This document shows, piece by piece, positions 32,373 through 43,500 of a stretch of 64,000 nt of DNA (its first letter is position 1; each line of letters opens with the position of its first letter). The position numbers and the translations under genes are program-made. Under the pieces are notes generated by a model, which saw only the letters and a list, made by a program, of their open reading frames with translations, did no database searches and was not told the DNA's origin. Origin of the DNA: Mesostigma viride (Eukaryota; Streptophyta; Mesostigmatophyceae; Mesostigmatales; Mesostigmataceae); assembly GCA_009746045.1 (NCBI GenBank), contig RPFO01000017.1, forward strand, positions 675,001 through 739,000, in the 5' to 3' direction.

Positions 32373-32812
32373 TAAATTATAGTTCATGCCTCGATCCGTT
32401 GGGAGATCATGTAGCACATATTCCATGATGGATGGGGTGGAGGAAGCCGCGTAATCGAACTATCCTAACTCTAAGCTATCATCTAGTCTAGAAAATCCTA
32501 ACTACACTACTCATCAAAACGCCGCCTCCGCTTGGGGGGAGGGGGCTTGCCCACAGGGTCGGGCGTGTGCGCCTTGACAATCCTCTTCCACCGCGTCTTG
32601 TCCTGCATGGCAGTCCAAAGACGGGAGCTAGAGAGAGTGGATGCGGTGCTCAAACTGGGCTGGGACCACTAGGTCGTCCAGCAACATCTGGACGTAGGTC
32701 GTGACAGGTTTCCCTACCCTTTTGGGAATGCCCTCGGGGCCAGGCCAGGTCAGAATGTGTCGCCCTGGCTGGCCAAGCCGCTGGAGGCCGGCCAGACCAA
32801 GGGCGGAGTGAT
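32373..32812 (-). mobile_element. LINE type II C-terminal fragment with (TTTAA)n tail
   Basis: The minus strand encodes broken C-terminal segments (RHILTWPGPEGIPKRVG, VQMLLDDLVVP, WKRIVKAHTPDPVGKPPPPK). The last two match the copy at 35900-36100. The 3' end has a worn CTCCCAACGG motif, then the (AATTT)n tail. Confidence 0.65.
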
Positions 32813-32918
32813 GTTCCTAATTAATTAATTAATTACCTTGACCGTTTCATGCATGAAGACATTGTATAAATCCATGAGAAAAAGTTTGCAAATGCATGGC
32901 ACTGTACCCATTGAATTG

Positions 32919-33262
32919 AATTGAATTGTAACATAACTCCGTTGGGAGTATATGTAGCACATAGCCCTTGAGAGGGGGCATATGGCCTATCATACATCCT
33001 ACTAAGCTACTTCCTGCAAGGGTGGGGATGTTAAGGCCCCTTGCTCTAGGTGCACCAGGGCACTTGCATCCCCATGATCTTCAAGCTATGCCCAGCGAAG
33101 GGGGAGCCTGTCATGGGGGGTAAGATCAGCATAGCTATACAAAGAAGCTAGGGCATGGCGTCTCAGCAGTCAGAGTTACTCCCTGCATGGGCACAACATA
33201 ACTAAATAAAGCTAGGCATCATCTGGGGTGTGGCTCATCATAGGCACACATGTACATGATTA
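32919..33262 (-). mobile_element. Solo copy of the type II 3' region (SINE-like)
   Basis: Very similar to the 3' region at 30050-30390. The hairpin is at 32937-32948, followed on the minus strand by an (AATTC)n tail at 32909-32930. It has no ORF and abuts the tail of the RT-bearing LINE at 33263. Confidence 0.7.
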
Positions 33263-35752
33263 AATAAATAAATTAATTAATTAGACTCGTGCTCCCGTTG
33301 GGGAGTCTCACGGAGCATTAACCCCGATGGATGGATGGATGGGTGCAAACAGCCCTACCGGTCTAATCTATCTACATCGGCTACATACTACATCTATCTA
33401 ACAGCATGCTAACTACAACATCTGGCTAGGCAGCCGCACGCTGCCCTAGGGGAGCTATCTGCCGTGCCTCCCATGCACGGGATTGCACACGCGGGCGCTT
33501 CCCCACTGGGGGGGGCTCGTTGTCCTCGATGACCTGGGCCCACTTGGCCTTGTCCATCATCTTCTTCCAAATCACGGAGAGGCCTAGGCCCCCCATGTCC
33601 TCTACTAGCTGTTCTTTGAAGGTGCGGGCCTTGCGGCGTCTAACATCACTGGGCCCAGCCCACGTCAGGAGGTGCCGGCCAGGCTGGGCTGGTCGCAGTC
33701 CTGCGGGGGGGCCACGTGAGGTGTCTACCTGGTTGGTGCGAGCTAGGTGCCCTACTAGCTGCAGGCGTCGTTGCTAATGGTGCTGGTGATATAGGGCATG
33801 CCCTCAGTGGTACAGGTCCTCATTGCGGACGTGAGCAGCATATCCTACTCTGAAAATGGAACGCAGCATGCTGGTGACCGCGCCGTCCAGCTTGCGGGCC
33901 AGGTCGGCGGTGAGGGTCCACGTCTCGGCCCCATACGTGAGAACAGGAAGGACGAGGACCTTGAACAGGTCCTGTTTCTCGATCTTGCCCAGGGGCTTGC
34001 GCCACAGGGCCCGGTACTGGCGTAAAGCGTGCCAGGCGAGGGAGATGCGATGGTCCACATCGACCTCGCAGCTGCGGAGCAGGCTGCCTAGCAGCTTAAC
34101 GCGGTCCCGATACTGGACACGAGAGCCGTCTAGGAGATCGAGGGGCGGCGGTGAGTTGGTGAGCCCAACCGCCAGGGCCTCTGTCTTCTTGCTAGGACCT
34201 CAAGCCCCACTGCACGGGCCTCGAGAGCCAGGCAGTCAAGCCATGTCTGCACGTGCCCAGTGTCCTCGAAGAGGGTGGTGTCGTCTGCGTAGATGATGTC
34301 TGCCAGCCGAATCTCCGTGTCCGCACCGCCATGCCAGAATTTGTTAGCAACCTGCACTCCTGGTTCCCTGCCCACGATGCGGGCAAATCGCTTGCGCGCC
34401 TGAATCATTACGTATTCGACAACAATAATGAACAGGTAGGGCGACAGCACGCAGCCCTGCCACACATTCTTCTGTAAAGGGCATGGGGGCGTGGTCCCGT
34501 AAGAAGTGCGCACCGAAGTGGTGGACCCTTCATACAGGTTGCGGATGACAGCAATCAGGGGGCGGGGGATCCGGAACAACTCGAGGATGTCCCAAAGCGC
34601 AGGCCAGAAAACCGAATCGAAGGCTTTGATGAAGTCCACCACTGAGCACAAGGTGCAAAGGGGACTCACCAGGCTGAAGGCGTTGCAGTTCCTCCACCAG
34701 TCGGCGAGTAGCGAAGAGCGCCTGTACTGTGTTGCGACCTGAACGGAAGCCGTGTTGAGTCTCGCTGAGGTGACCGTCCAGGGCCGTGCGCAGGCGGTTC
34801 AGGATGAGCCGCATAAGAAGCTTGAGGGGGGCACTTTGAATGCATACCCCTCTGTAGTTGCCGGGGTCGGCAGGCGACCCCTTGTTCTTGTACAGCATCG
34901 TGCGAAAACTGTGTTGCCAGGCCGCAGGAGGTGGTTGCGACGACAGCAGAAGGCGGTTGCAGATGTCCCGGAAGAGCAGCATAACACCTGTGTCCTCGAA
35001 TTCGGCTGCAAGTTTTACAACTGCGGCCGGAATCTCGTCAGAGCCGGTGGCTGCGTCATAACGCAGGCGCTGGACCGCCTCCGTGACCTCGCGAGAGGTG
35101 AAAGGAGGCATGTCCGACGGGTCGCCAAGTGGGCCGACCAGCGGGGGGACTAGGTAGTCCGCCGCTGACCTGGGCGGGGCCGGGGGCCCAGCGGGGCCGG
35201 CAGGGCGGCCGGGCGGGCGGCGGCGGCTGGCCGGAGCAGGGGTGGGGGCGGCGCAGCTGTCCCCACGACCTCGGCCGTGGCCGTGGCCCAGGTACGAAGC
35301 CGCTTGGCTGGCCGGCGCCGGGAACGTCGTGGCGGTGGGGCCGGCCGAGGCCGTCCGGGTGCCCGAGGCGCTTGTACCAGAACCAGGCCCCCTTGCCGTC
35401 GTGCTTCTGCTGGCAGCTGCGCAGGTCCTTGACCATCTGCTGAGCATCTGCCTTCTCAGCCTGCTCGTAGGCGGCCCTCGGAGCTGCTTGCAGCCCAGGT
35501 TTGGCGATCGGATCTCTGTTTCGGCGGAGCATCGGATTAAATAAAGCGCGTGGCTTAGCTGGGATAGTGCCTCTAGGAGGCGTACATGTACATGGCCACG
35601 GTCTATCTATTCTACACTACTACTGCTGTATTCCCCTATAAGCTGGGGCGTCTGGAGTCGCTGGGGCCGCGGGGGTCGCCTGCCAGGGCTTGTGGCCGAC
35701 GTAGATGGCCGCCCCCTTCCAGTACACCGGCTGCCCCGCCTTGGTCTGCCCA
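33263..35752 (-). mobile_element. RT-bearing LINE (type I), 5' truncated or internally deleted
   Basis: The minus strand starts inside the ORF1 C-terminus (35752-35640, nearly identical to 30470-30620), continues through the ORF1-ORF2 spacer, then ORF2 from the pre-RT linker through RT to the C-terminus. The 3' end is CTCCC-CAAC-GGGAG (read on the minus strand, 33305-33292) and a TTAA-type tail at 33263-33284. No endonuclease domain is visible between spacer and RT, so a deletion is likely. Confidence 0.8.
33800..35532 (-). pseudogene. LINE ORF2 reverse transcriptase, frameshifted
   Basis: The RT core can be followed across frames. The segments are RLRYDAATGSDEIPAAVVKL, LYKNKGSPADPGNYRGVCI, RLRTALDGHLSETQHGFRSG and VVDFIKAFDSVFW (catalytic D of box A). 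Then come NVWQGCVLSPYLFIIVVEYV, ADIIYADDTTLFED (YADD box) and the post-RT segment LPVLTYGAETWTLTADLARK. Frame changes fall near 35380, 34665 and 34195, so it is non-functional. Sequence upstream of RT is a low-complexity Pro/Gly/Arg linker. Confidence 0.88.
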
Positions 35753-35759
35753 CTGTACC

Positions 35760-36240
35760 CATGGTGCATGCATATCAAGGAGACATTTACAACCAGCGCA
35801 GGCCAGAAATTGGGAGAATCCGGACCATGGTAGCTCGAGCCTGTCGTTATCTCGTCCGCGTGTTAGAGTCGTTCAGGATGATGAATATGAATGGTGATGG
35901 AAATGTGTACGTTCAGATGTTGCTGGACGACCTAGTGGTCCCAGCCTGGCAGTTTTAGCACCGCATCCACTCTCTCTTCCGTCTTTGGACTGCCATGCAG
36001 CTAGGACAAGACGCGGTGGAGGAAGATTGTAAAGGCGCACACGCCCGACCCTGTGGGCAAGCCCCCTCCCCCCAAGCGGAGGAGGCGTTTTGATGAGTAG
36101 TGTAGTTAGGATTTTCTAGATAGCTTAGAGTTAGGATAGTTCGATCACGCGGCTTCCTCCACCCCATCCGGCCATCATGGAATATGTGCTACATGATCTC
36201 CCCACGGAGGCATGAACTATAATTTAATTTAATGGAAATG
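35760..36240 (+). mobile_element. LINE type II C-terminal fragment and 3' end
   Basis: Encodes ARACRYLVRVLESFRMMNMN, then DGNVYVQMLLDDLVVPAWQF and a stop, then worn sequence matching the copy at 32373-32812. The 3' end has CTCC-CCAC-GGAG (36198-36209) and an AATTTAATTTAAT tail. Confidence 0.65.
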
Positions 36241-36618
36241 TGTAGCCTTGTGCATTGAAATTATGGCTGGCTTACGTGTACATACGCATTATATGAGTGA
36301 TGCACACCCATCAGTTCGTATATACTGCAGGCCTTTCTTGTCTCCTTGATACTGCAGGCCTTTCTTTTCTGGCCTGCGCTGGTTGTCTCCTTGATACTGC
36401 AGGCCTGGCGCGCATGCATGAGTACTCCATGCATGAAGGCCCGGTCATTCATGCATGACTAATTGTTAATATGCTTGCATGCACACATGCAGCACATAAA
36501 CATAGCCTATAGGTGCCATCGTAACTTAACGCGGCATTGAGCCAACCTGTAGGCGTCATAATTGTTCATGCTTGCATGCACACATGCAGCACATAAACAT
36601 TTCACTGATCCCTCAGTT

Positions 36619-37346
36619 CAGTCATTCCCGCGTTACGATTCTTAACGTTACGTTCCCGCGTTAAGTTATGACGCCAAAGTGTGCATGGGCGACGAAACGT
36701 AACTTAAGCCTATGTGCCATCGTAACTTAACGCGGCATTGAGCCAAACTGTAGGCGTCAGGCTACTTTTGGCTGGGGAGGAGGCCGTTTTTGGTGCAAGT
36801 CCGGACGTCCGGACTCCGGCATAGGGGACCCGCTATATGCTGATAGCTAAGTGAGACGACTCTATCTAATTATGATTTTGACGTTACAGTTTGTATAGGT
36901 CGCTGAATAGGCCATGCTGAATGCTTCACTTATTAATTAGTAGTAATTACGCCGAGCTCGGCAGGGAACCCGGATTCCCGGAACACAGAACACTGAGTCA
37001 CAGAACATAGCTGGTGCCAGGCTATGGCAGGATGAAATGCTCAGCCAGATCTGAACTGAGGTGAACTAGCAAAGTCGCAGCTGCGCATCCTAGCTATCAG
37101 CCTATCACCCAAGCATCCCGCAGCGCCCAGCCTCGCCGCATCCAGAAATGGTACGAAATCCCGTACTTTGAGCGCCCTTGATGCTGCAGCTGAATAGGGC
37201 TGGACGAGAGCTGTCGAATGCCGTATAGAAGTCCGTCAGAGGAGGGGGTGGGCTGCTAGCCTAATTCTACCGTTAAGTTACGTTCCCGCGTTAAGTTACG
37301 ACTCCCAGTATTTGGTGGCGATCGTAGCTTAACGCGGGAATGACTG
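36619..37346. mobile_element. Inverted-repeat DNA element (MITE-like), 728 bp
   Basis: Ends are perfect 17-bp inverted repeats, CAGTCATTCCCGCGTTA and TAACGCGGGAATGACTG. The interior holds more copies of the CGCGTTAAGTTACG motif in both orientations. CAGT...ACTG termini with TA after the right end suggest Tc1/mariner type, but the left flank is TT rather than TA, so the superfamily is tentative. No transposase frame. Confidence 0.6.
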
Positions 37347-37833
37347 TAGCTTGTTCATATGTTTCCATTTCTCGCTGACATTTTTGGTCACCGATCTGGT
37401 GCCAGGCCGCATACTCACAGGTTGTTGCACGCGCTTCAGCAAAGTCTAAGCACTCTGGCAAACCCAGTCGCAACCCCATGTGACCCTTGGATGAACAGTG
37501 GCTCCTAACCACTGTTAGTTAAGCCTCCCACCCACTCAGGGTCCTCATAAAGTTTGGCCCCTGCTGCCCCTGCCGTTTGGAACCTTCTAGAAGTTTGGAA
37601 CTTTCTGCCCAGGGCTGTCTGTAAGCTCACCAAGCCAGTGCCTGAAAGTGATACCGCATGCGGAGCCAGGCACAGCATGATCAACACATGCACATCTCCG
37701 TTGTTGCCCCTTGCGATCGCCGGCAAAACTACCCATAACACCGCTGACCCATGATGATCATTAATCCTTTCCACCGCGATGCGGCATCTTCACACAATTC
37801 TCTGCAACTTCAGGGAGCAATACCCTTTTATCT

Positions 37834-39015
37834 TCACAACCAGTCCAATGCCTCGAATATCAGGCCAGGAATGTCTGCCTGGGATGTCCAGGGCAGCACC
37901 TTGCAGCGCACGCCCGCGGCTTCATTGGCTTGACCGCAGTTCCCACGCCCAACCCCATCAACAGCCCCATCCCCTTTCCCTACCCTTCCACCGTCCCCTT
38001 TTTCTCCCCTGCCAGCACCAACTGTCGCTGCGGTCGCCAGCAGTCTTTTGTGAAGGCCCCACCCTCTCCGCGGCAGCAGCACATCCTGTGCCCTCAGCTG
38101 GAGCGCCGAGCAGTAGCCCCCCGGCCCATCCTCGATATAGACAACTACCATGTCGTCCCAGTCGACGCCAGCGGCCTGGTGGCGCATCAGCTCCTGCAGC
38201 ACCCGCCCCTTGCACAGGTTGAGCGGGCAGTGCGGGCACCCATGTGGTGTGGCCGGGTCAACGAACCGCTTCACGGTCAACCTACGGGCCCCCAGCAAAG
38301 GAGCCGCGGGTGGGGGGGGGACAGATGACATGGGACAGAGGGGCACCTCGGACAGGGGATGAGTTCTACACAGCGCACGCACGGGCACATCGTGCCAGCG
38401 GTGGGGTCAGCAGCAGAGAGCGTGCAAGTTAGCGCGGAGACATCACATGGAATGCAGACCTGACGCTGGGGGGTGGCTTGCGGAAAGAAAATAATACAGG
38501 TTGAATAAGTGAAACGGTAGGGGGTGCGCCCGTTGACAGCACTAGAGGGGCAAGGAATGGGGATGCTATAGTTTCACACTAACCAAGTCCCCCCCACCCC
38601 CCCTGTAAGCTCACCGTTCCCCCACCCATCTGGCAGGGTTGCTGATGATGCGGTCGAACTTGCCACGCAGGCCATTGGCTTCCAGGATGGTGGGGATGTA
38701 CACGTCATTGGCGTCCGACAGGATGTGCTGCGTGACGCCACGCAGGTGCAGGTTCTCCACCAGCATCCGCAACGCAGGTGGAATCTCCAGCTCCCGCAGG
38801 CAGCGCAGCAACTCCTCCCTGGTGACTCCGCTGTGGGCCAGCTCGCCCAGCAGGTTGTCCATCGTGTCCGTCCAGCACTCGTTGGCCCCCCTGGCACGCT
38901 CATGGACCGCGGCCGCCACGTCGGGGCGAAGCTTATCGACATACGTGTCGCTGTTGGCCTCGATCAGCGTCCAGTCAAAGTCGAACACGCACAGTACCTC
39001 CCGTGCTAGCGGCAT
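37834..39015 (-). CDS. PHOSPHO-type HAD phosphatase (phosphoethanolamine/phosphocholine or pyridoxal-phosphate phosphatase)
   Basis: Two exons on the minus strand, 39015-38615 and 38281-37834, join in phase at the Arg of GER-LTV and give 282 residues. The start is an ATG 11 codons before the catalytic motif VFDFDWTLIEANSD (D12 nucleophile, D14). Family blocks follow in order: LSDANDVYI, IISNPARW, ERLTVKRF, HGCPHCPLNLCKGRVL, VVYIEDGPGGYC (acidic motif) and the C-terminal VLPWTSQADIP. PHOSPHO1 and PHOSPHO2 proteins are about 240-270 residues, so length fits. A Gly/Lys-rich insert precedes the C-terminal motif. The substrate cannot be chosen from sequence. The intron is 333 bp. Confidence 0.88.
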
Positions 39016-39129
39016 GACGCCCAGTCCAGGATGCGGAAATTCTAACAGGTGCTCATGCTGGAAGCCGATCTGTAAGGACTCAGAAGTGAGCCTTCAAGAC
39101 TGAAGGGTTAGCTGGCCACAAACTTCGTC

Positions 39130-40583
39130 AGGTTGTTTAATGGAAATCACCACGCGTGCTCTTTTGAACTAGACGTATTCAGAAAGATGTCTAGACGTCA
39201 ATATGCTAGAATAACCTGCAGAGTATAAATTCTTAGGTGTAGACCAACAAAATATCTAAAGGCGAGGTGATATTTAAGTATTTCCGGATGAAGTTACCGG
39301 TCGAATATACGTGCACGTATGTCAACTTGAAAAATCAAGACCTTTAAAGTGTATTGCAGGTGCCATTGCGCAACTACCAGCATCGAGTTCGCCAGACGTC
39401 TTTTCACCTGGGCCGTTCCAAAACTGGATGGGCACTCACTCTCTACACAGAGGGAGCAGTCTCTCTATGCTCTGAGGGAAAGCATCGCATACCCGTCCAA
39501 ATTAATATACGAAGACGATGGGGGGAATTCCTTTATATGTGTACATTTTAGATAGGAACCGAGACCACTCCAGCAACTACTGCAGTAAGCAACCTCCAAT
39601 GTCGGAGGGTTTGGCGAGCCGCAGTTGCAGTCCTCGCGTCAGGTGCAAATTTGAATCCAAATCTGATTCTACCAAAATCAAAACCGAAAGCTATCCTCAC
39701 TCCGGGGACTTGCTCAAGAGTCAAGACGTGAGACTCAATTCTCGCCAATATTAGAAGTCCCGAGTCACCAGAGTCACGACCCTTTTAGTCGGAATCTTCA
39801 CGAACCGTTCGTCCTGCTGCCGCACGCCATAGTCCAAAAAACGCGAACAACCCTGGAACAACGGGTGCAGGCCTCGCTGTTACATACGGCGGGCGCGTGG
39901 CAAAACCGCGCGCAAAACTCTACAACAAAAAACAACAACCTCTAATAATTAAACAAGTTGTTGTTGTTGTCGTTATTATGTTAAGTACCCACGCCGCACA
40001 TGGGCGTCCGGCGTCTAACAAAACAGTACTTATGGAGGCGCGTAGCCGACTTCGTAGTTCGTACCGCGCCGTAGCGCTGATCGAGGTCAGCGGCTCATCG
40101 ATCATGTCACATGTCCTCAGTCTTGTACGGTCGACATCATTATTGTCATATCCAATCACGTGAACGGCCGGGTGGCCCACGCCTAATGGCTGATGCGCAT
40201 TTCATTTCAATGAAATAAACAACTGAATATGTAGCAAATCCAATCATGCAGTAGTAGTTAACGTGCATAAGTGCATAATTATGCGCTCGTCGTAATGCTA
40301 GGGGAAAAAAAAAGTGATTGTCTCGCTGCCATAACGATTCAATGAGACGGGTATCGTATGACGTGCGAGATGGGCAAAATGTGGAGATGGGACAGTACTC
40401 ATACGTCACAGCGAGCACAATGTATTGAATGCAACCGTCACCGGCTCTGGTTTTCTCAGAAGCAGACAGCAGAAAGCAACACGCTCCGTCAATGTAGAAC
40501 TATGTCGTTGCACCTTTCTTTCTGTCGTGCTTGCATATTCGCGAGTATATTCGAGTGTGCATTCGAGGACGTTCGAGACAGGG
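39130..40583. other. Spacer between divergent phosphatase and sulfotransferase genes
   Basis: About 1.5 kb between two divergent starts, so it should contain both promoters. It contains a short (GTT)n/(CAA)n patch near 39930-39980. I see no gene, repeat family or clear TATA box. Confidence 0.4.
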
Positions 40584-43500
40584 ATGCTTCGGCGTAGTGT
40601 TGCAGTATGCCTTGCCGCCTTGTGCATCGGTCTCGCTGTGTTAATCTCTACATCAAGTGACGGTAGCTCGATTGTCGATATTCCCTGGCGCCCCCGGCAT
40701 TCGGTGACGACGTCGCGGCCATGCTTGCGCGGGGACTGCCTACCAGAGAACACGGAGGCCCCGCGGATGGACAGGCTCCGCCGTTTACTAGAGTCTGGCC
40801 ACGATGACCTGGCCGCATTGCCGCTGGACACCCGAGGCCATGAAGCCGCTCGGAGCCTGGAGCCCGCTCACAGCTGCGACGATGCGTTGGCACGGCTTTA
40901 TAAAATCCAGGTCGACAGTGTGGGTTTCCATAGCGACAGAAACAGGACGAAGATCACCAACATCGCTTTCCTGAAGACGCACAAGACCGGCAGCTCGACG
41001 CTGGGAGCGATATTCTTTCGCTTTGCCGCGAGACACAAACTGAGGGTGGGTGCCAAGTGAGCCGACCTCGTTCCTTAGTTGCTGTCATCATAAAGAAGCT
41101 ACTGCGGAGTTGATCTGTGGGCATGCGTGGGTGTCCCCGATCTGAACCAAAGGACGGCCATGAGATTCGATCGTGAAATAATTCCAGCACGGCTGCACAT
41201 GGCACCTCCCAGTGTTGTTATCTCTCAAACTATCTGGCATAGTAGCTTGATTGCCCACTTCAATCTGCTTCCAGGAGGATAGGTCAGTGGCACGGCTGGA
41301 CAGAGCCACGTGAAGCACCCATCTTGTCTAGGGGTCTAGTGTGGATGCTTTCCCTGCAGTCATCTGGCATGCCTACTTGACGTTGACGCCGTCACACTCA
41401 CTGGTAAGTGATGCACGCGTTTTGATGCTGGCGCAGCGGTTTGCTGGCAAGGCTTGCTTGCGCGAGGGAACAGTGCGATGATGGACACACGAATGGACAG
41501 AACGCCGCTTGTACATATGCCCATGCACATTCTCGCTTGTTTGCTGCTGTGATGTGCTGTCGTGTGCTGTGGTGTGCTGTGGTGTGATGTGATGTTTGAT
41601 GGTGTTATATCTGGGCCATGGATGGAACCCACACACCTGTTACCTACCCACACACACATAATCACGTGCATGCACACACACACACACACATTTTCCTGGC
41701 CACCCAATCCACCCATGAACCCCTCGCCACCACCACCACCACCACCACCACCACCACCACCACCACCACCACCACCACCACCACCACCACCACCACCACC
41801 ACCACCACCACCACCACCACCACCACCACCACCACCACCACCACCACCACCACCACCACCACCACCACCACCACCACCACCACCACCACCACCACCACCA
41901 CCACCACCACCACCACCACCACCACCACCACCACCACCACCACCACCATCACCACCACACCATGGTGTTGTAGCTGTTACGTTGCAATGTCAGAATATTG
42001 TTAAAAGTCTTTTTAAGTTGTATGCTGAAAATATAACCTTATTACCTTTTAGCTTACCACCACCACCACCACACACACATGCTTGTGTGCTGTCACCTGC
42101 CACCTGCCAGCTCTACTCCATGCCGGGGCAGCACGTGCTCAAGGTGCCCCTCCACCGATTTCCGCCGACGTCCCGCAGTCCCTTCCACATGGCACTGCAG
42201 CACTACACGGGTGACGGCATGTTCCAGGGACCCTTTGCCAACGTGGTCGAGTACTACCGCTTCGTGGTGCGTGACCCGGTGCTGATTACTGTCGTCCGCG
42301 AGCCCATCAGCCACTATGTGTCCTACTTCACCTACTACATCGCGCCCGAGTTCTATTTCAAGGAGAAGAAGCTGGCGGCCAATGGGACGGCGTCGCAGGG
42401 CTTCTGGGACCCTGAGGTTGCGGCCAGCAAGGGCCTGGCACTGGGTGAGGGCGCACTGCGCATGTGGGTCACGCAGAAGCGGATGAAGAACCCGCTTGCG
42501 GCCGAATTTGGCGTGTACAGCGTGGAAGGCGCGGTCGAATTCATTCGGGACTACATCCTCAACCCGCGGTCGCCGCTCTTCTTTTTGCTGGTGCTGGAGA
42601 AGTTTGACGAGAGCCTGGTGGGTGCCGCCAGCTGTCCCATGTCCAATCCTTTTCTTCTTCTTATCCTTCTCTTTTTATTATTATGACTAGCATTATCATT
42701 GTTATTCCTCCTCCTCCTCCTCCTCCTCCTCCTCCTCCTCCTCCTCCTCCTCCTCCTCCTCCTCCTCCTCCTCCTCCTCCTCCTCCTCCTCCTCCTCCTC
42801 CTCCTCCTCCTCCTCCTCCTCCTCTCTCCTCCTCCTCCTCCTCCTCCTCCTCCTCCTCCTCCTCCTCCTCCTCCTCCTCCTCCTCCTCTTCCTCCTCCTC
42901 TCCTCCTCCTCCTCCTCCTCCTCCTCCTCCTCCTCCTCCTCCTCCTCCTCCTCCTCCTCCTCCTCCTCCTCCTCCTCCTCCTCCTCCTCCTCCTCCTCCT
43001 CCTCCTCCTCCTCCTCCTCCTCCTCCTCCTCCTCCTCCTCCTCCTCCTCCTCCTCCTCCTCCTCCTCCTCCTCCTCCTCCTCCTCCTCCTCCTCCTCCTC
43101 CTCCTCCTCCTCCTCCTCCTCCTCCTCCTCCTCCTCCTCCTCCTCCTCCTCCTCCTCCTCCTCCTCCTCCTCCTCCTCCTCCTCCTCCTCCTCCTCCTCC
43201 TCCTCCTCCATCATCATCAGCATCATCATCATCATCATCTTCTTCTTCTTCTTCTTCTTCTTCTTCTTCTTCTTCTTCTTCTTCTTCTTCTTCTTCTTCT
43301 TCTTCTTCTTCTTCTTCTTCTTCTTCTTCTTCTTCTTCTTCTTCTTCTTCTTCTTCTTCTTCTTCTTCTTCTTCTTCTTCTTCTTCTTCTTCTTCTTCTT
43401 CTTCTTCTTCTTCTTCTTCTTCTTCTTCTTCTTCTTCTTCTTCTTCTTCTTCTTCTTCTTCTTCTTCTTCTTCTTCTTCTTCTTCTTCTTCCCCTGCTGC

